From the NCBI GenBank assembly GCA_963791945.1, contig CAWBUD010000002.1, forward strand, positions 4,154,001 to 4,218,000: a stretch of 64,000 nt of DNA, given 5' to 3'. Source of the stretch: PALSA-1003 sp963791945 (GTDB lineage: Bacteria > Pseudomonadota > Gammaproteobacteria > Burkholderiales > Casimicrobiaceae). The notes beneath the pieces were generated by a model. That model was given only the letters and a program-made list of their open reading frames with translations. It did no database searches and was not told the origin of the DNA. Numbering within the stretch: the stretch's first letter is position 1; each line of letters begins with the position of its first letter. The translations under genes were made by a program, and so were the position numbers. Below, piece by piece: positions 8,658 through 17,375 of the stretch.

Positions 8658-9500
8658 TTGGCTCCCGTAACGCTGACGGTCAGCATCGTCACGTATCAGC
8701 CCGATCTCGCGCTTCTCGAACGCTGCCTGCTGTCGCTCGCCGCGGCGCTCGATGCCGCGCGCGACGCCGGCATTTTGCGCGATGCCAATGTCGTGCTGGT
8801 CGACAACACCGAATCGCGCACGACCGCGGAGGCCGTGGTCCATCTCGGCGAAGCGCGCTTCAGGCATTCCGGCGTGACGATGAACTACCTGCATCGTCAC
8901 ACCAATATCGGTTACGGCAGCGCGCACAACCTGGTGATGCATGGGGGGAATACGCATTATCACCTGGTGCTCAATCCCGACGTGGAGCTCGCTCCCGACT
9001 CGCTCGTCGCGGGCCTCGCGTTTCTCGACGCGCATCGTGACATCGGCGTGCTCGCGCCGGCCGTCGACAGTCCGGGCGGGCAGCGCGAGTTCTTGTGCAA
9101 ACGCTATCCCGCCGTGCTCGACCTCGCGTTGCGCGGCTTCGCTCCTGCGCTTATCCGCCGCTGGTTCAGGAGACGCCTCGATCGCTTCGAAATGCGCGAC
9201 GCGATCGCGGCCGGGACGAACGGTTTCGTCTCCCCGATCCCGGTGATGAGCGGCTGCTTCATGCTGGCGCGGCGCAAGGTCGTGGACGCGACGGGCGGGT
9301 TCGATCCCGGCTATTTCCTCTACTTCGAGGATTTCGACTGGAGCGTGCGCCTGAACCGCGTCGCGGGAAGCGCGTATGTCCCGGCGGTACGAATCGTCCA
9401 CCATGGAGGCGGGGCGGCGCGCAAGGGTTGGCGGCACATCGCCTGGTTCGCGAAAAGCGCGGCGCGGTTCTATCGCAAGCACGGGTGGAAGTGGATCTAG
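8658..9500 (+). CDS. GT2 glycosyltransferase, rhamnosyltransferase-like
   Basis: A soluble family-2 glycosyltransferase of about 280 residues. It begins with the GT-A nucleotide-binding strand TLTVSIVTYQPDLALLERCL and has NTNIGYGSAHN, the metal-binding DXD-like region LNPDVELAPDSL and the acceptor-side ED motif in YFLYFEDFDWSVRLNR. These resemble rhamnosyltransferases of O-antigen and exopolysaccharide pathways. There is no ATG near the homology start: I chose TTG 8658, with GTG 8589 as an alternative. The next gene, a nucleotide-sugar epimerase, starts two bases after its stop, so the two are probably coexpressed for glycan assembly. Confidence 0.85.
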   Translation: MAPVTLTVSIVTYQPDLALLERCLLSLAAALDAARDAGILRDANVVLVDNTESRTTAEAVVHLGEARFRHSGVTMNYLHRHTNIGYGSAHNLVMHGGNTHYHLVLNPDVELAPDSLVAGLAFLDAHRDIGVLAPAVDSPGGQREFLCKRYPAVLDLALRGFAPALIRRWFRRRLDRFEMRDAIAAGTNGFVSPIPVMSGCFMLARRKVVDATGGFDPGYFLYFEDFDWSVRLNRVAGSAYVPAVRIVHHGGGAARKGWRHIAWFAKSAARFYRKHGWKWI

Positions 9501-9501
9501 A

Positions 9502-10476
9502 ATGAAGACGCTAGGCATGAGCGGCAAGGTCCTCGTGACGGGTGCCGGCGGATTCATCGGCCGCGCGCTGTGCGCGCGATTCGACCAGGCAGGCGTTCCG
9601 CACGTCGCGGCGGTGCGCGCGGTCGCCGCCGACGATGCCAGGAAGCCGGCTTACGTGGCGCTCGGCGACTTCGCGGCCGCCGACTGGCACGAAGTGCTGG
9701 GGGACGTCGAGACGGTGGTCCATCTCGCCGGGCGCGCTCACGTCACCGGTCGCGAAGCCGAAGCGCCCACCCCTTTCATCGTCGCGAACGTTCATGTCAC
9801 CCGGCGTCTGGTCGATGCCGCCGCGCGCGCTGGCGTGCGCCGGATCGTATTCGCGAGCACGGTGAAGGTTTATGGCGAGATGACGACACCGGGCCGCCCG
9901 TTTCGCGCGGGCGACCCCGCCGCGCCCCGCGATGCCTACGCGCACAGCAAGGCGGAGGCCGAGAATGTGCTGCGCGAGCTGGCGGCGGCACGCGGCATCG
10001 AAGCGGTCGTCCTCCGACTCCCGCTGACTTACGGCCCGGGTGTGAAAGGCAACTTCCGCTCGCTGCTCGCGAGCATCGCCGGCGGGCGGCGGCTGCCGCT
10101 CGGCGGCATCGCCAACCGGCGGAGCCTCCTGTATGTCGGCAACGCGGTCGCGGCGATCGAAGTGGCGCTCTCCAAGCCGGGCCTCTCGGGCGACGCGCTT
10201 CCGATCGCCGACGCGGAAACCGTCTCGACGCCCGAGCTGGTCGCCAAGCTCGCGCGGGCGCTCGGCGTCGAGCCGCGCCTGTTCGCGCTGCCCGCTCCGT
10301 TCCTCCGCGGAGCGGCGATGATGATCGGCCGCGCCGGCTATGCGACGCGGCTCCTCGACTCGCTCGAGGTCGATGCGCTGCGCTTCCGCGGTCTTACGGG
10401 ATGGACGCCGCCCCATTCGCTCGATCAAGGTCTCGTCGCTACCGCCGCGTGGTGGCGCAAGCGCCAGTCGAGCTGA
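9502..10476 (+). CDS. NAD-dependent nucleotide-sugar epimerase/dehydratase, extended SDR
   Basis: A 324-residue extended SDR with the TGAGGFIG cofactor motif near the N-terminus, the HLAGRAHV segment, a catalytic Ser-Thr region (FASTVKVYGE) and a Tyr-Lys pair (YAHSKAEAE, YxxxK). The C-terminal half, with RRSLLYVGN, resembles UDP-N-acetylquinovosamine-type 4-reductases and other nucleotide-sugar epimerases. Paired with the upstream GT2, it probably makes or modifies a nucleotide sugar for surface polysaccharide. ATG 9502 follows the GT2 stop; a second start at 9517 is possible. The exact substrate is not resolved. Confidence 0.85.
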   Translation: MKTLGMSGKVLVTGAGGFIGRALCARFDQAGVPHVAAVRAVAADDARKPAYVALGDFAAADWHEVLGDVETVVHLAGRAHVTGREAEAPTPFIVANVHVTRRLVDAAARAGVRRIVFASTVKVYGEMTTPGRPFRAGDPAAPRDAYAHSKAEAENVLRELAAARGIEAVVLRLPLTYGPGVKGNFRSLLASIAGGRRLPLGGIANRRSLLYVGNAVAAIEVALSKPGLSGDALPIADAETVSTPELVAKLARALGVEPRLFALPAPFLRGAAMMIGRAGYATRLLDSLEVDALRFRGLTGWTPPHSLDQGLVATAAWWRKRQSS

Positions 10477-10508
10477 TGCCTCCTGAGAAGCGGCCCGCGC
10501 GGCGCCGC

Positions 10509-10514
10509 TATAAT
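10509..10514 (+). promoter_or_regulatory. Candidate -10 element of rph
   Basis: TATAAT is a perfect sigma-70 -10 hexamer, 33 bases before the rph ATG. No clear -35 is visible. It would start an rph-rdgB-hemW-amidase transcript. Confidence 0.5.
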
Positions 10515-10541
10515 CTGCAGTCTCATGGTCCGGATTTCGCA

Positions 10542-11264
10542 ATGAGTGGACGCTCTGCCGGCCGGCCCGCCGATGAGCTGCGGCCGGTGCAGATCACGCG
10601 CCGATACACGCGTCACGCCGAAGGCTCGGTGATGATCGAATGCGGCCAGACGCGCGTTCTCTGTACGGTCAGCGTCGAACCGGACGTCCCGCATTTCCTC
10701 AAGGGCCGCGGACAGGGCTGGATCACGGCCGAATACGGCATGCTGCCCCGTGCCACCAACACGCGGATGCGGCGGGAGGCGGCCGAGGGCAAGCAGTCGG
10801 GGCGCACGCAGGAGATCCAGCGGCTCATCGGCAGGAGCCTGCGCGCCGTCGCCGACCTCTCCGCTCTCGGCGAACGGACGCTGCGCGTCGACTGCGACGT
10901 GATCCAGGCCGACGGCGGCACGCGCTGCGCTTCGATCACCGGCGCGTGGGTTGCGCTGCGCGACGCAATCGACTGGTGCAGGGCGCGGGGGCTCGTGACC
11001 GGCGAACCGCTCGTCGACTGCGTCGCAGCGGTGTCGGTCGGAATCGTCGACGGCGTGCCGGCGCTCGACCTGGACTATGCCGAAGACGCGGCGTGCCACA
11101 CGGACATGAACGTCGTCATGACCGGCCGCGGCGCAATCGTCGAGATCCAGGGCACGGCGGAGCGCGCGCCCTTCACTCGCGCCGAAATGGACCAGCTCGT
11201 CTCGCTCGCCGAGAGCGGCATCCGCGAGCTCGTCGCGGCGCAGAAGCGATCGCTCGAGGCTTGA
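10542..11264 (+). CDS. rph: Ribonuclease PH
   Basis: A 240-residue phosphorolytic 3'-to-5' exoribonuclease that trims tRNA 3' ends. Family features are RPVQITRRYTRHAEGSVMIECGQTRVLCT at the start (read here as two adjacent motifs), the AEYGMLPRATNTRMRRE segment, the phosphate-binding SGRTQEIQRLIGRSLR and VDCDVIQADGGTRCASITG. Length is typical. ATG 10542 gives MSGRSAGR just ahead of the conserved domain and follows a perfect -10 element. It is the first gene of a tight run with rdgB and hemW. Confidence 0.96.
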   Translation: MSGRSAGRPADELRPVQITRRYTRHAEGSVMIECGQTRVLCTVSVEPDVPHFLKGRGQGWITAEYGMLPRATNTRMRREAAEGKQSGRTQEIQRLIGRSLRAVADLSALGERTLRVDCDVIQADGGTRCASITGAWVALRDAIDWCRARGLVTGEPLVDCVAAVSVGIVDGVPALDLDYAEDAACHTDMNVVMTGRGAIVEIQGTAERAPFTRAEMDQLVSLAESGIRELVAAQKRSLEA

Positions 11265-11283
11265 GCACCGCCCGAGTGCCGCC

Positions 11284-11886
11284 ATGCCTGCCTTGTCCCG
11301 CCTCGTTCTCGCGTCCGCCAACGAAGGCAAGTTGCGCGAGTTCCGGCGCCTCCTCTCGCCGATCGGCATCGACGTCGTGATCCAGGCCGAGCTTGGTATC
11401 GGCGAGGCCGACGAGCCGCACGCGACGTTCGTCGAGAACGCGCTGGCCAAGGCGCGCCATGCGAGCCGCCTCGCGCGGCTGCCCGCGCTGGCCGATGATT
11501 CCGGCATCTGCGTGGCGGCGCTCTCCGGCGCGCCGGGGGTCCAGTCCGCGCGCTACGCCGGCGAGCCGAAGTCGGACCGGCGCAACAACGAGAAGCTGCT
11601 CGCGGATCTCGCCGGCACAACCGATCGCCGGGCGCATTACTACTGCGTGCTGGCGCTGATGCGGCACGGCGAGGACCCGGAACCGATCCTCGCCGAAGGA
11701 CGCTGGGACGGCGCAATCATCGACACGCCCCGAGGCAGCGGCGGATTTGGATACGACCCGCATTTTCTCGACCTCGAGACCGGGCTCACCGGCGCGGAGC
11801 TTCCTGCCGCGGAGAAGAACGCGCGCTCGCATCGGGGCAAGGCGCTGCGGGCGTTGCTCGCGCGGCTCGAAGGAGCTCTCGAATGA
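11284..11886 (+). CDS. rdgB: dITP/XTP pyrophosphatase
   Basis: RdgB hydrolyses dITP, ITP and XTP to monophosphates and keeps deaminated purines out of DNA. The 200-residue protein has the substrate-binding N-terminus LASANEGKLREF, the conserved ALADDSGICVAAL with active-site aspartates, the GAPGVQSARYAG loop and the C-terminal GFGYDPHFL and KNARSHRGKALR motifs. It lies 19 bases after rph and overlaps hemW by four bases (ATGA). Confidence 0.96.
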   Translation: MPALSRLVLASANEGKLREFRRLLSPIGIDVVIQAELGIGEADEPHATFVENALAKARHASRLARLPALADDSGICVAALSGAPGVQSARYAGEPKSDRRNNEKLLADLAGTTDRRAHYYCVLALMRHGEDPEPILAEGRWDGAIIDTPRGSGGFGYDPHFLDLETGLTGAELPAAEKNARSHRGKALRALLARLEGALE

Positions 11887-13118
11887 GCTCGTCGACGGCC
11901 TCCATCGCGCTCCCCACCGCGCCGAGCTTCCCGGCGCCGCCCCCGCTTTCGCTCTATGTCCACCTGCCCTGGTGTCTGCGAAAGTGTCCGTACTGCGACT
12001 TCAATTCGCACGAGGCCCGCGGCGAGGTGCCGGAGAGCGCGTATGTCGACGCGCTCGTCGCCGACCTCGAGTTCGCGCTGCCGTCGATCTGGGGAAGGCG
12101 CGTCGGATCGCTCTTCTTCGGTGGCGGCACGCCGAGCCTTTTCTCGCCCGATGCGGTCGATCGGTTGCTCGCGGCTGTTCGGGCACGCGTGCCGCTCGCG
12201 CCGGACGCCGAAGTCACACTGGAGGCGAATCCCGGCACCTTCGAGCGCGCGAAGTTCGCGGGCTTCAGGGACGCCGGCGTGAATCGACTGTCGCTCGGCG
12301 TGCAGAGCTTCGACCCGGAGCACCTCGCCGCGCTCGGGCGCGTCCACGGCGCCGATGAAGCGAAAGAGGCCGCCGCGGCGGCGCTCGACATCTTCGGCAA
12401 CGTCAACCTCGATCTCATGACTGCGCTGCCGCGGCAGTCGCTCGGCGAGGCGCGCGCCGACGTCGCCGCCGCGCTCGCGTTCGCGCCGCCGCATCTTTCG
12501 TTCTACCAGCTCACCCTCGAGCCCAACACGCTTTTCCATCGCAAGCCGCCGCCGCTTCCCGACGAGGACACGGCGGCCGACATGACGGACATGGTCGAGA
12601 CGGCGCTCGCCGACGCGGGTTACGTGCACTACGAAACTTCTGCGTTCGCGCGACAGGGCCGCGAGTGTCGCCACAATCTCAACTACTGGCGCTTCGGCGA
12701 CTACCTCGGGATTGGCGCGGGCGCGCATTCCAAGCTCTCGTTTCCGGACCGCGTCGTGCGTCAGATGCGCGTGAAGCATCCGCAGCAGTACCTCGAGCGC
12801 GCTCCGCACGGCTCGCCGCTGCTCGAGGAGCATGAGGTCGCTCGCGAAGCGCTGGGCTTCGAGTTCATGCTCAACGCGCTGCGGCTGACCGAGGGCGTTG
12901 CGACATCGCTCTTCGCCGAGCGCACCGGTTTTCCTCCGGCCATCGTAGCGAGGGGGCTGGAAGAGGCGGAGCGGCGCGGGCTTCTGGTTGGCGATCCCCG
13001 GCGCATCTGCGCGACGCCGCTGGGACGGCGCTTCTTGAACGATCTGCAGGCGCTGTTCCTGCCCCCCGAGCCGCAGCGAGACTCGAAGCCGGCGGTGCCC
13101 GTCGCGCTGCATCCGTGA
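11883..13118 (+). CDS. hemW: Radical SAM heme chaperone HemW
   Basis: A 411-residue radical SAM protein. The 4Fe-4S cysteines are C31, C35 and C38 in PWCLRKCPYCDF, followed by the GGGTPSLF motif, LGVQSFDPEHL and the HemW C-terminal winged-helix region. Bacterial HemW binds heme and is thought to deliver it to membrane hemoproteins; older annotation as coproporphyrinogen oxidase is common and probably wrong for members with this single extra-short CxxxCxxC N-terminus. It overlaps rdgB by four bases and the amidase GTG by four, so the three are likely translationally coupled. Confidence 0.93.
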   Translation: MSSSTASIALPTAPSFPAPPPLSLYVHLPWCLRKCPYCDFNSHEARGEVPESAYVDALVADLEFALPSIWGRRVGSLFFGGGTPSLFSPDAVDRLLAAVRARVPLAPDAEVTLEANPGTFERAKFAGFRDAGVNRLSLGVQSFDPEHLAALGRVHGADEAKEAAAAALDIFGNVNLDLMTALPRQSLGEARADVAAALAFAPPHLSFYQLTLEPNTLFHRKPPPLPDEDTAADMTDMVETALADAGYVHYETSAFARQGRECRHNLNYWRFGDYLGIGAGAHSKLSFPDRVVRQMRVKHPQQYLERAPHGSPLLEEHEVAREALGFEFMLNALRLTEGVATSLFAERTGFPPAIVARGLEEAERRGLLVGDPRRICATPLGRRFLNDLQALFLPPEPQRDSKPAVPVALHP

Positions 13119-14425
13119 GCGTTCCGCTGCACGCGCTCGGTCTCGCCGCCGCCGCCCAGGCGATCCGCGACGGCAAGCTCTCGAGCGAGGCCTACACGCG
13201 AGCGCTCCTCGATCGCATCGCGGCGAGCGATGCCAACGTGCAAGCCTGGGCGCACCTGGACCCGGCCGCCGCACTGGAGGTCGCGCGAGCGAGCGACCGC
13301 GAGCGCGAAGCCGGCGTGGCTGGCGGTCCGCTCGCGGGGATCGGCGTCGGCGTGAAGGACATCATCGCCACGGCGGACCAGCCTACGCAGTTCGGCTCGC
13401 CGATCTATGCGGGAGCAAGATCCGAATTCGACGCCGAATGCGTCGTGGGCCTCAGGCGCGCCGGGGGCTTTGCGCTCGGCAAGACGGTGACGACCGAGTT
13501 CGCCTTCTTGCATCCGGGAAAGACGCGCAACCCATGGAGCGCCGCGCATACGCCTGGCGGATCGTCATCGGGCTCGGCCGCCGCGGTCGCACTCGGTCAT
13601 GTCCCCGCGGCGATCGGCACGCAGACCAACGGCTCGATCATCCGCCCGGCGGCTTATTGCGGCGTGGTCGGCTTCAAGCCGACGCTCGATGCCCTCCCGT
13701 TCACGGGCGCGAATCGCTTCAGCACGACGCTCGACACGCTCGGCGTGTTCGGGCGGAGCGTGGAGGACTGCGCGCTGCTCGCGTCTTGCCTCGCCGATCC
13801 CGGCCGGATCGCGCCCGAAGGGGCGCGCGTCGAACCGCCGCGGCTGGCTTTCCTCCCGGCATTTCCGTGGGTAGCGACCGGCAGGGATCAGGCGCGCGCG
13901 ATGCGCGCGGCCGCGACGGGCCTGCAGGACGCGGGGGCGACGATGGCGGAGGTCTCGCTGCCGGCAGGCTGGCGTGAAGCGCATCTTTGCCTGCGCACGA
14001 TCATGCTGCGCGAGGGCGCGGAAGCGCTGGCGGAATTGCAGGACCATGAGCGGGGCCGCATGTCGACCAAGCTCAACGCAGCGCTCGACGAAGGACGGGC
14101 CATCGGCGCCGAACCTTATCGCGCGGCGCTCGAGCGGCGCGATGCGCTCGTCGCCGAAGCGCGCGCATGGCTCGCGCCGTTCGACGCCATCCTGTCGCCT
14201 CCGGCTCCCGGCACGGCGCCCGCGGACCTCACGCAGACCGGCGATCCGGCGTGCTGCACGCTGTGGTCGCTGCTGGGGGCCCCCGCGATTTCGATTCCGA
14301 TTGCGCTCGCCGACAATGGCCTGCCCCTAGGCCTGCAGCTGTCGGCGCTCCGGGGCGACGACGATCGCCTGGTCGCGATCGCGCGCTGGTGCGCCGAGCG
14401 CCTGCCGTTCAGAGGACTCGTGTGA
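13115..14425 (+). CDS. Amidase signature-family hydrolase
   Basis: A 436-residue serine hydrolase of the amidase signature family, with a Ser-cisSer-Lys triad. The catalytic lysine lies in GVGVKDIIATAD near residues 80-91. The Gly/Ser-rich signature TPGGSSSGSAAAVA carries the cis-Ser, and the nucleophilic serine is in TQTNGSIIRPAAYCG. It could act on an amide, carbamoyl or biuret-type substrate; sequence does not say which. The GTG start overlaps the hemW stop (GTGA), and its own stop overlaps the next small gene. It is not GatA-like in context, since gatB and gatC are absent. Confidence 0.88.
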   Translation: MSVPLHALGLAAAAQAIRDGKLSSEAYTRALLDRIAASDANVQAWAHLDPAAALEVARASDREREAGVAGGPLAGIGVGVKDIIATADQPTQFGSPIYAGARSEFDAECVVGLRRAGGFALGKTVTTEFAFLHPGKTRNPWSAAHTPGGSSSGSAAAVALGHVPAAIGTQTNGSIIRPAAYCGVVGFKPTLDALPFTGANRFSTTLDTLGVFGRSVEDCALLASCLADPGRIAPEGARVEPPRLAFLPAFPWVATGRDQARAMRAAATGLQDAGATMAEVSLPAGWREAHLCLRTIMLREGAEALAELQDHERGRMSTKLNAALDEGRAIGAEPYRAALERRDALVAEARAWLAPFDAILSPPAPGTAPADLTQTGDPACCTLWSLLGAPAISIPIALADNGLPLGLQLSALRGDDDRLVAIARWCAERLPFRGLV

Positions 14426-14586
14426 AGCGAGCGAAGAAACACTTCCCGCCGAAGCCGCGCAATCCGGTCGCCCGCTCGCCGCTGCTCGGCAAGGGCGGCG
14501 CGCACGGCAAGTCGACGCGTGCCAAGCGGCGCCAGGCGAACGTCGAGCTGCAGAAGCTTGTGCGCGAAACGGATGCCAAGCCGTGA
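14422..14586 (+). CDS. Small basic protein of unknown function
   Basis: A 54-residue reading frame, VKRAKKHFPPKPRNPVAR at its start, rich in Lys and Arg (predicted strongly basic), with an RNPVARSPLLGKGGAHGKS centre. Its GTG overlaps the amidase stop and its TGA overlaps the GTG of the ChaC-like gene, both by four bases, exactly filling the gap in an otherwise tightly packed run. That packing is the best evidence that it is real. I recall similar short RNPV...KGGAH proteins in betaproteobacteria but know no function; nucleic-acid or ribosome binding would fit the charge but is a guess. Confidence 0.65.
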   Translation: MKRAKKHFPPKPRNPVARSPLLGKGGAHGKSTRAKRRQANVELQKLVRETDAKP

Positions 14587-15275
14587 CGCTCTCGCGCCGC
14601 GATCTCGAAGAAGGACGGATGCGCGCGGTCTACATGGAGGCCGTGGACCCTCGCCATCCGCTCACCGACGAAGAGCTGGCCGCTTCCCTCGGCGCGGCGC
14701 TCAAGTCCAAGCCTTCGGGCTCCGATTGGTGGGTGTTCGCGTATGGCTCGCTGCTCTGGAATCCGCTGTTTCCCTTCGAAGACGCGCGCCCCGCGACGCT
14801 CTCCGGCCGCCATCGCCGGTTCTGCCTCTGGTCGCTCGCCACGCGCGGAACGTGCAACCAGCCCGGGCTCGTGCTCGGGCTAGACCGCGGCGGCTCGTGC
14901 CATGGCGTCGTCTACCGGTTGCCCGCGCGGTCCGCGCACGACGAGCTCAAGCTGCTGTGGCGCCGGGAAATGGTGCTCGGCGCCTACAAGCCGCAGTGGC
15001 TGACGCTGCGGTGCGCCTGCGAGCCGCTGGTTGCGCTCGCGTTCGTCGTCGACCGGACACACAGGCAGTATGCCGGCAAGCTCACGATGAGCGAGCAGGC
15101 CGACGTGATCGCCACTGCCTGCGGGGCATTCGGCAGCTCGGCCGACTATCTCGAGCGCACGCGGGTGGCGCTCGTCACCCACGGCATCGTCGATCCCTAT
15201 CTCGAACGGCTGGCGCGGCTGGTGGCGAGGCGGAGCGCTGGCGGCGCCGCGATGACACCTCGTAGCCCGGGGTGA
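14583..15275 (+). CDS. chaC: ChaC-like gamma-glutamylcyclotransferase
   Basis: A 230-residue GGCT-fold protein predicted to cleave gamma-glutamyl peptides, in ChaC relatives glutathione to 5-oxoproline and Cys-Gly. The substrate-binding loop VFAYGSLLWNP (YGSL motif) is near residues 51-61, and CHGVVYRLP and the acidic active-site region follow. The GTG start overlaps the previous small gene. The C-terminal RSPG and TGA stop come from a dispersed repeat. The link to a hemW-amidase run has no obvious pathway meaning. Confidence 0.87.
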   Translation: MTLSRRDLEEGRMRAVYMEAVDPRHPLTDEELAASLGAALKSKPSGSDWWVFAYGSLLWNPLFPFEDARPATLSGRHRRFCLWSLATRGTCNQPGLVLGLDRGGSCHGVVYRLPARSAHDELKLLWRREMVLGAYKPQWLTLRCACEPLVALAFVVDRTHRQYAGKLTMSEQADVIATACGAFGSSADYLERTRVALVTHGIVDPYLERLARLVARRSAGGAAMTPRSPG

Positions 15276-15352
15276 GCAGATCGAACCCCGGGGGAGAATG
15301 AACCGTCGTTTGCGGCGCCCCGCGGTTCGCGCTGCGCGCTCTCCGGCGGGCT
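15262..15352. repeat. GTAGCCC-family repeat pair between convergent genes
   Basis: A direct copy at 15262-15292 (GTAGCCCGGGGTGAGC then GAACCCCGGG) encodes the end of the ChaC-like protein and its stop. A more degenerate inverted copy at about 15318-15352 supplies the TAG of the facing pteridine reductase. Confidence 0.75.
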
Positions 15353-16091
15353 ACAGCGCCACGTGCCGCCCGCCGTCGACGCTGATCGTCTCGCCGGTGA
15401 CGTAGGGCGCATCGACGAGGAGGAACAGCACCGCGCGGGCAACGTCTTCGGGCGTGCCTTCGCGCTTGAGCGGCGTGTGCGAGATGATCCGCTGGCGCGA
15501 AAGCTCGTCGAACGATTCGTCGTCGTCCGGCCAGAGGATCGGTCCGGGCGCGACGGCGTTGACACGGATCTCCGGCGCGAGCTCGCGCGCGAGCGAGCGC
15601 GTCAGCCCCACGAGCCCTGCCTTGGCGATGCTGTAAAGGACGTAGTTCTTGAGCGGTCGCTCGGCGTGGATGTCGGTGATGTTGACGATCGCGCCTTGCG
15701 TCTTTTTCAGCGCCGGAGCAGCGGCCTGGGCGATGAAGAGTGGCGCCCTCAGGTCGCAGCCGATCAGGTTGTCCCAATCCTCGGCCGTGATCTCGCCTAC
15801 CGGAGTCTGGTAGAAGCTCGCAGCGTTGTTGATGAGCGCGTCGAGCCGACCGAAGCTCTGCACGGTCTGATCGATCAGCGAAGGAAGCTTGCCGAGGTCG
15901 AGCAGATCGGCCTGGATCAGCGCGACCGATTCCTTGCGTTGATGGTTGAGCTCGGCCTGCAGCAACCGGGCCTCCCCCGCTGAGGAGCGATAGTGCAGCA
16001 TCAGGTTCGCACCGGCCGCATGCAGCCGGCGGCAGATCGACGCGCCGACGCGCTTGGCACCACCCGTGATCAGCACGACTTTGCCCTGCAC
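15351..16091 (-). CDS. folM: Pteridine reductase, FolM-like SDR
   Basis: A 246-residue short-chain dehydrogenase with the pteridine-reductase cofactor motif TGGAKRVG (TGxxxRxG rather than TGxxxGxG), NNAASFYQTP, and the catalytic YSIAKAGL (YxxxK) preceded by a VNITDIHAERPL strand, where Asp replaces the usual SDR serine as in PTR1/FolM. It would use NADPH to reduce dihydromonapterin or dihydrobiopterin. It is divergent from the MidA-like gene with 48 bases between starts. The stop codon lies in the dispersed repeat. Confidence 0.87.
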   Translation of the reverse strand: MQGKVVLITGGAKRVGASICRRLHAAGANLMLHYRSSAGEARLLQAELNHQRKESVALIQADLLDLGKLPSLIDQTVQSFGRLDALINNAASFYQTPVGEITAEDWDNLIGCDLRAPLFIAQAAAPALKKTQGAIVNITDIHAERPLKNYVLYSIAKAGLVGLTRSLARELAPEIRVNAVAPGPILWPDDDESFDELSRQRIISHTPLKREGTPEDVARAVLFLLVDAPYVTGETISVDGGRHVAL

Positions 16092-16139
16092 GCGCCGCTC
16101 CCGCTACACTCCCCTGAGACTGGCGAATCTAGCACATCG

Positions 16140-17327
16140 ATGTTCCCGGCTCCACCGGACGATTCCTCCCGCCATTTCCCTGCGCTCTCCCCGGACGAGG
16201 TCGCGCACGCAGCACGTGTGCTCGCGTATGTGAGACGCACCATCGCCGAGGAGGGCGGCTGGATTTCGTTCGCCGACTACATGAGCACCGTGCTCTACGC
16301 GCCCGGCCTCGGCTATTACGCAGCCGGTACGCCCAAGCTGGGCGCGAGCGGCGATTTCGTCACCGCGCCCGAGCTGAGCCCGTTGTTCGGAAAGGCCGTA
16401 GCGGTCCAGCTCGAACAGGCGCTGGGTCAGCTCGAACGCGCGGAAGTCATCGAGATCGGTCCCGGCTCCGGTCGTCTGTGCGGGGACGTGCTGTCGGCGC
16501 TGGCGGAGCGCGATGCCCTCCCGGCCCGTTACTGGCTGCTCGAAGTAAGTCCGGACCTGCGCGAGCGGCAGCGCCAGCATCTGAACGCGGCCGCACCCGA
16601 TTATCTTCCGCGCGTCGGCTGGATCGACGTGCTGCCGGAACGATGGTCTGGCGCCGTGCTCGCCAACGAAGTGCTCGACGCGGTGCCAGTGCACCTTGTG
16701 CTGCGGCAGGGAGGCGAGTGGCTCGAGCGCGGCGTGAGCGTCGATGCGGCGGGCGCGCTCGGCTTCGACGACCGCAGCCTCGCTTCGTCGGCGCTGCGCG
16801 AACGCGCCCGGGCGCGCTTTCCCGACGCGGATGATTACCTCTCCGAGATCAATCCGAGCGCCGAAGCGCTGGTATCGAGCCTCGCGCAGCGCTGTGAGCG
16901 AGGTCTCATGCTCTTGTTCGATTACGGCTTTCCCGAAGCCGAGTACTACCATCGGCAGCGCAGCCGAGGAACGCTGATGACGCATTACCGGCACAGGATG
17001 CTCCCCGACCCCTTCTTCCGGCCCGGGCTCGCCGACCTGACGGCGCACGTCGACTTCACCGCCATGGCGCGCGCGGGCGTCGCAGCGGGGATGACCGTCG
17101 CGGGTTTCGCGGGTCAGGCGCAATTTCTGGTCAACTGCGGGATTCTTGAGGCTCTGGCGCGCTCCGGGGATCCGCAATCGAGCGTCTACCTGCGCGCGGC
17201 GGGCGCGGTGCAGAGGCTCACTTCTCCGGCGGAGATGGGGGAACTCGTCAAGGTGCTGGCGCTGACCCGCGGCATCGAGCCAGAGCTCCTCGGATTTCGC
17301 GAGGGAGACCGTTCGCATCGCCTCTAG
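16140..17327 (+). CDS. MidA/NDUFAF7-family SAM-dependent methyltransferase
   Basis: A 395-residue class I methyltransferase of the NDUFAF7 (MidA) family. Family features are ISFADYMSTVLYAPGLGYYAAG, the FVTAPELSPLFG block, SAM motif I EVIEIGPGSGRLCGDVL and VLANEVLDAVPV. In mitochondria NDUFAF7 methylates an arginine of complex I subunit NDUFS2; the bacterial substrate is uncertain. ATG 16140 gives MFPAPPDD. A TACACT hexamer at 16105-16110 could be its -10. Pairing with a pteridine reductase in divergent orientation is common in this class as far as I recall. Confidence 0.9.
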   Translation: MFPAPPDDSSRHFPALSPDEVAHAARVLAYVRRTIAEEGGWISFADYMSTVLYAPGLGYYAAGTPKLGASGDFVTAPELSPLFGKAVAVQLEQALGQLERAEVIEIGPGSGRLCGDVLSALAERDALPARYWLLEVSPDLRERQRQHLNAAAPDYLPRVGWIDVLPERWSGAVLANEVLDAVPVHLVLRQGGEWLERGVSVDAAGALGFDDRSLASSALRERARARFPDADDYLSEINPSAEALVSSLAQRCERGLMLLFDYGFPEAEYYHRQRSRGTLMTHYRHRMLPDPFFRPGLADLTAHVDFTAMARAGVAAGMTVAGFAGQAQFLVNCGILEALARSGDPQSSVYLRAAGAVQRLTSPAEMGELVKVLALTRGIEPELLGFREGDRSHRL

Positions 17328-17375
17328 ATCGAGCCGGCCGGAGATCGCGCCCAGGAGGAGCGGAGGCCCGAGGAA

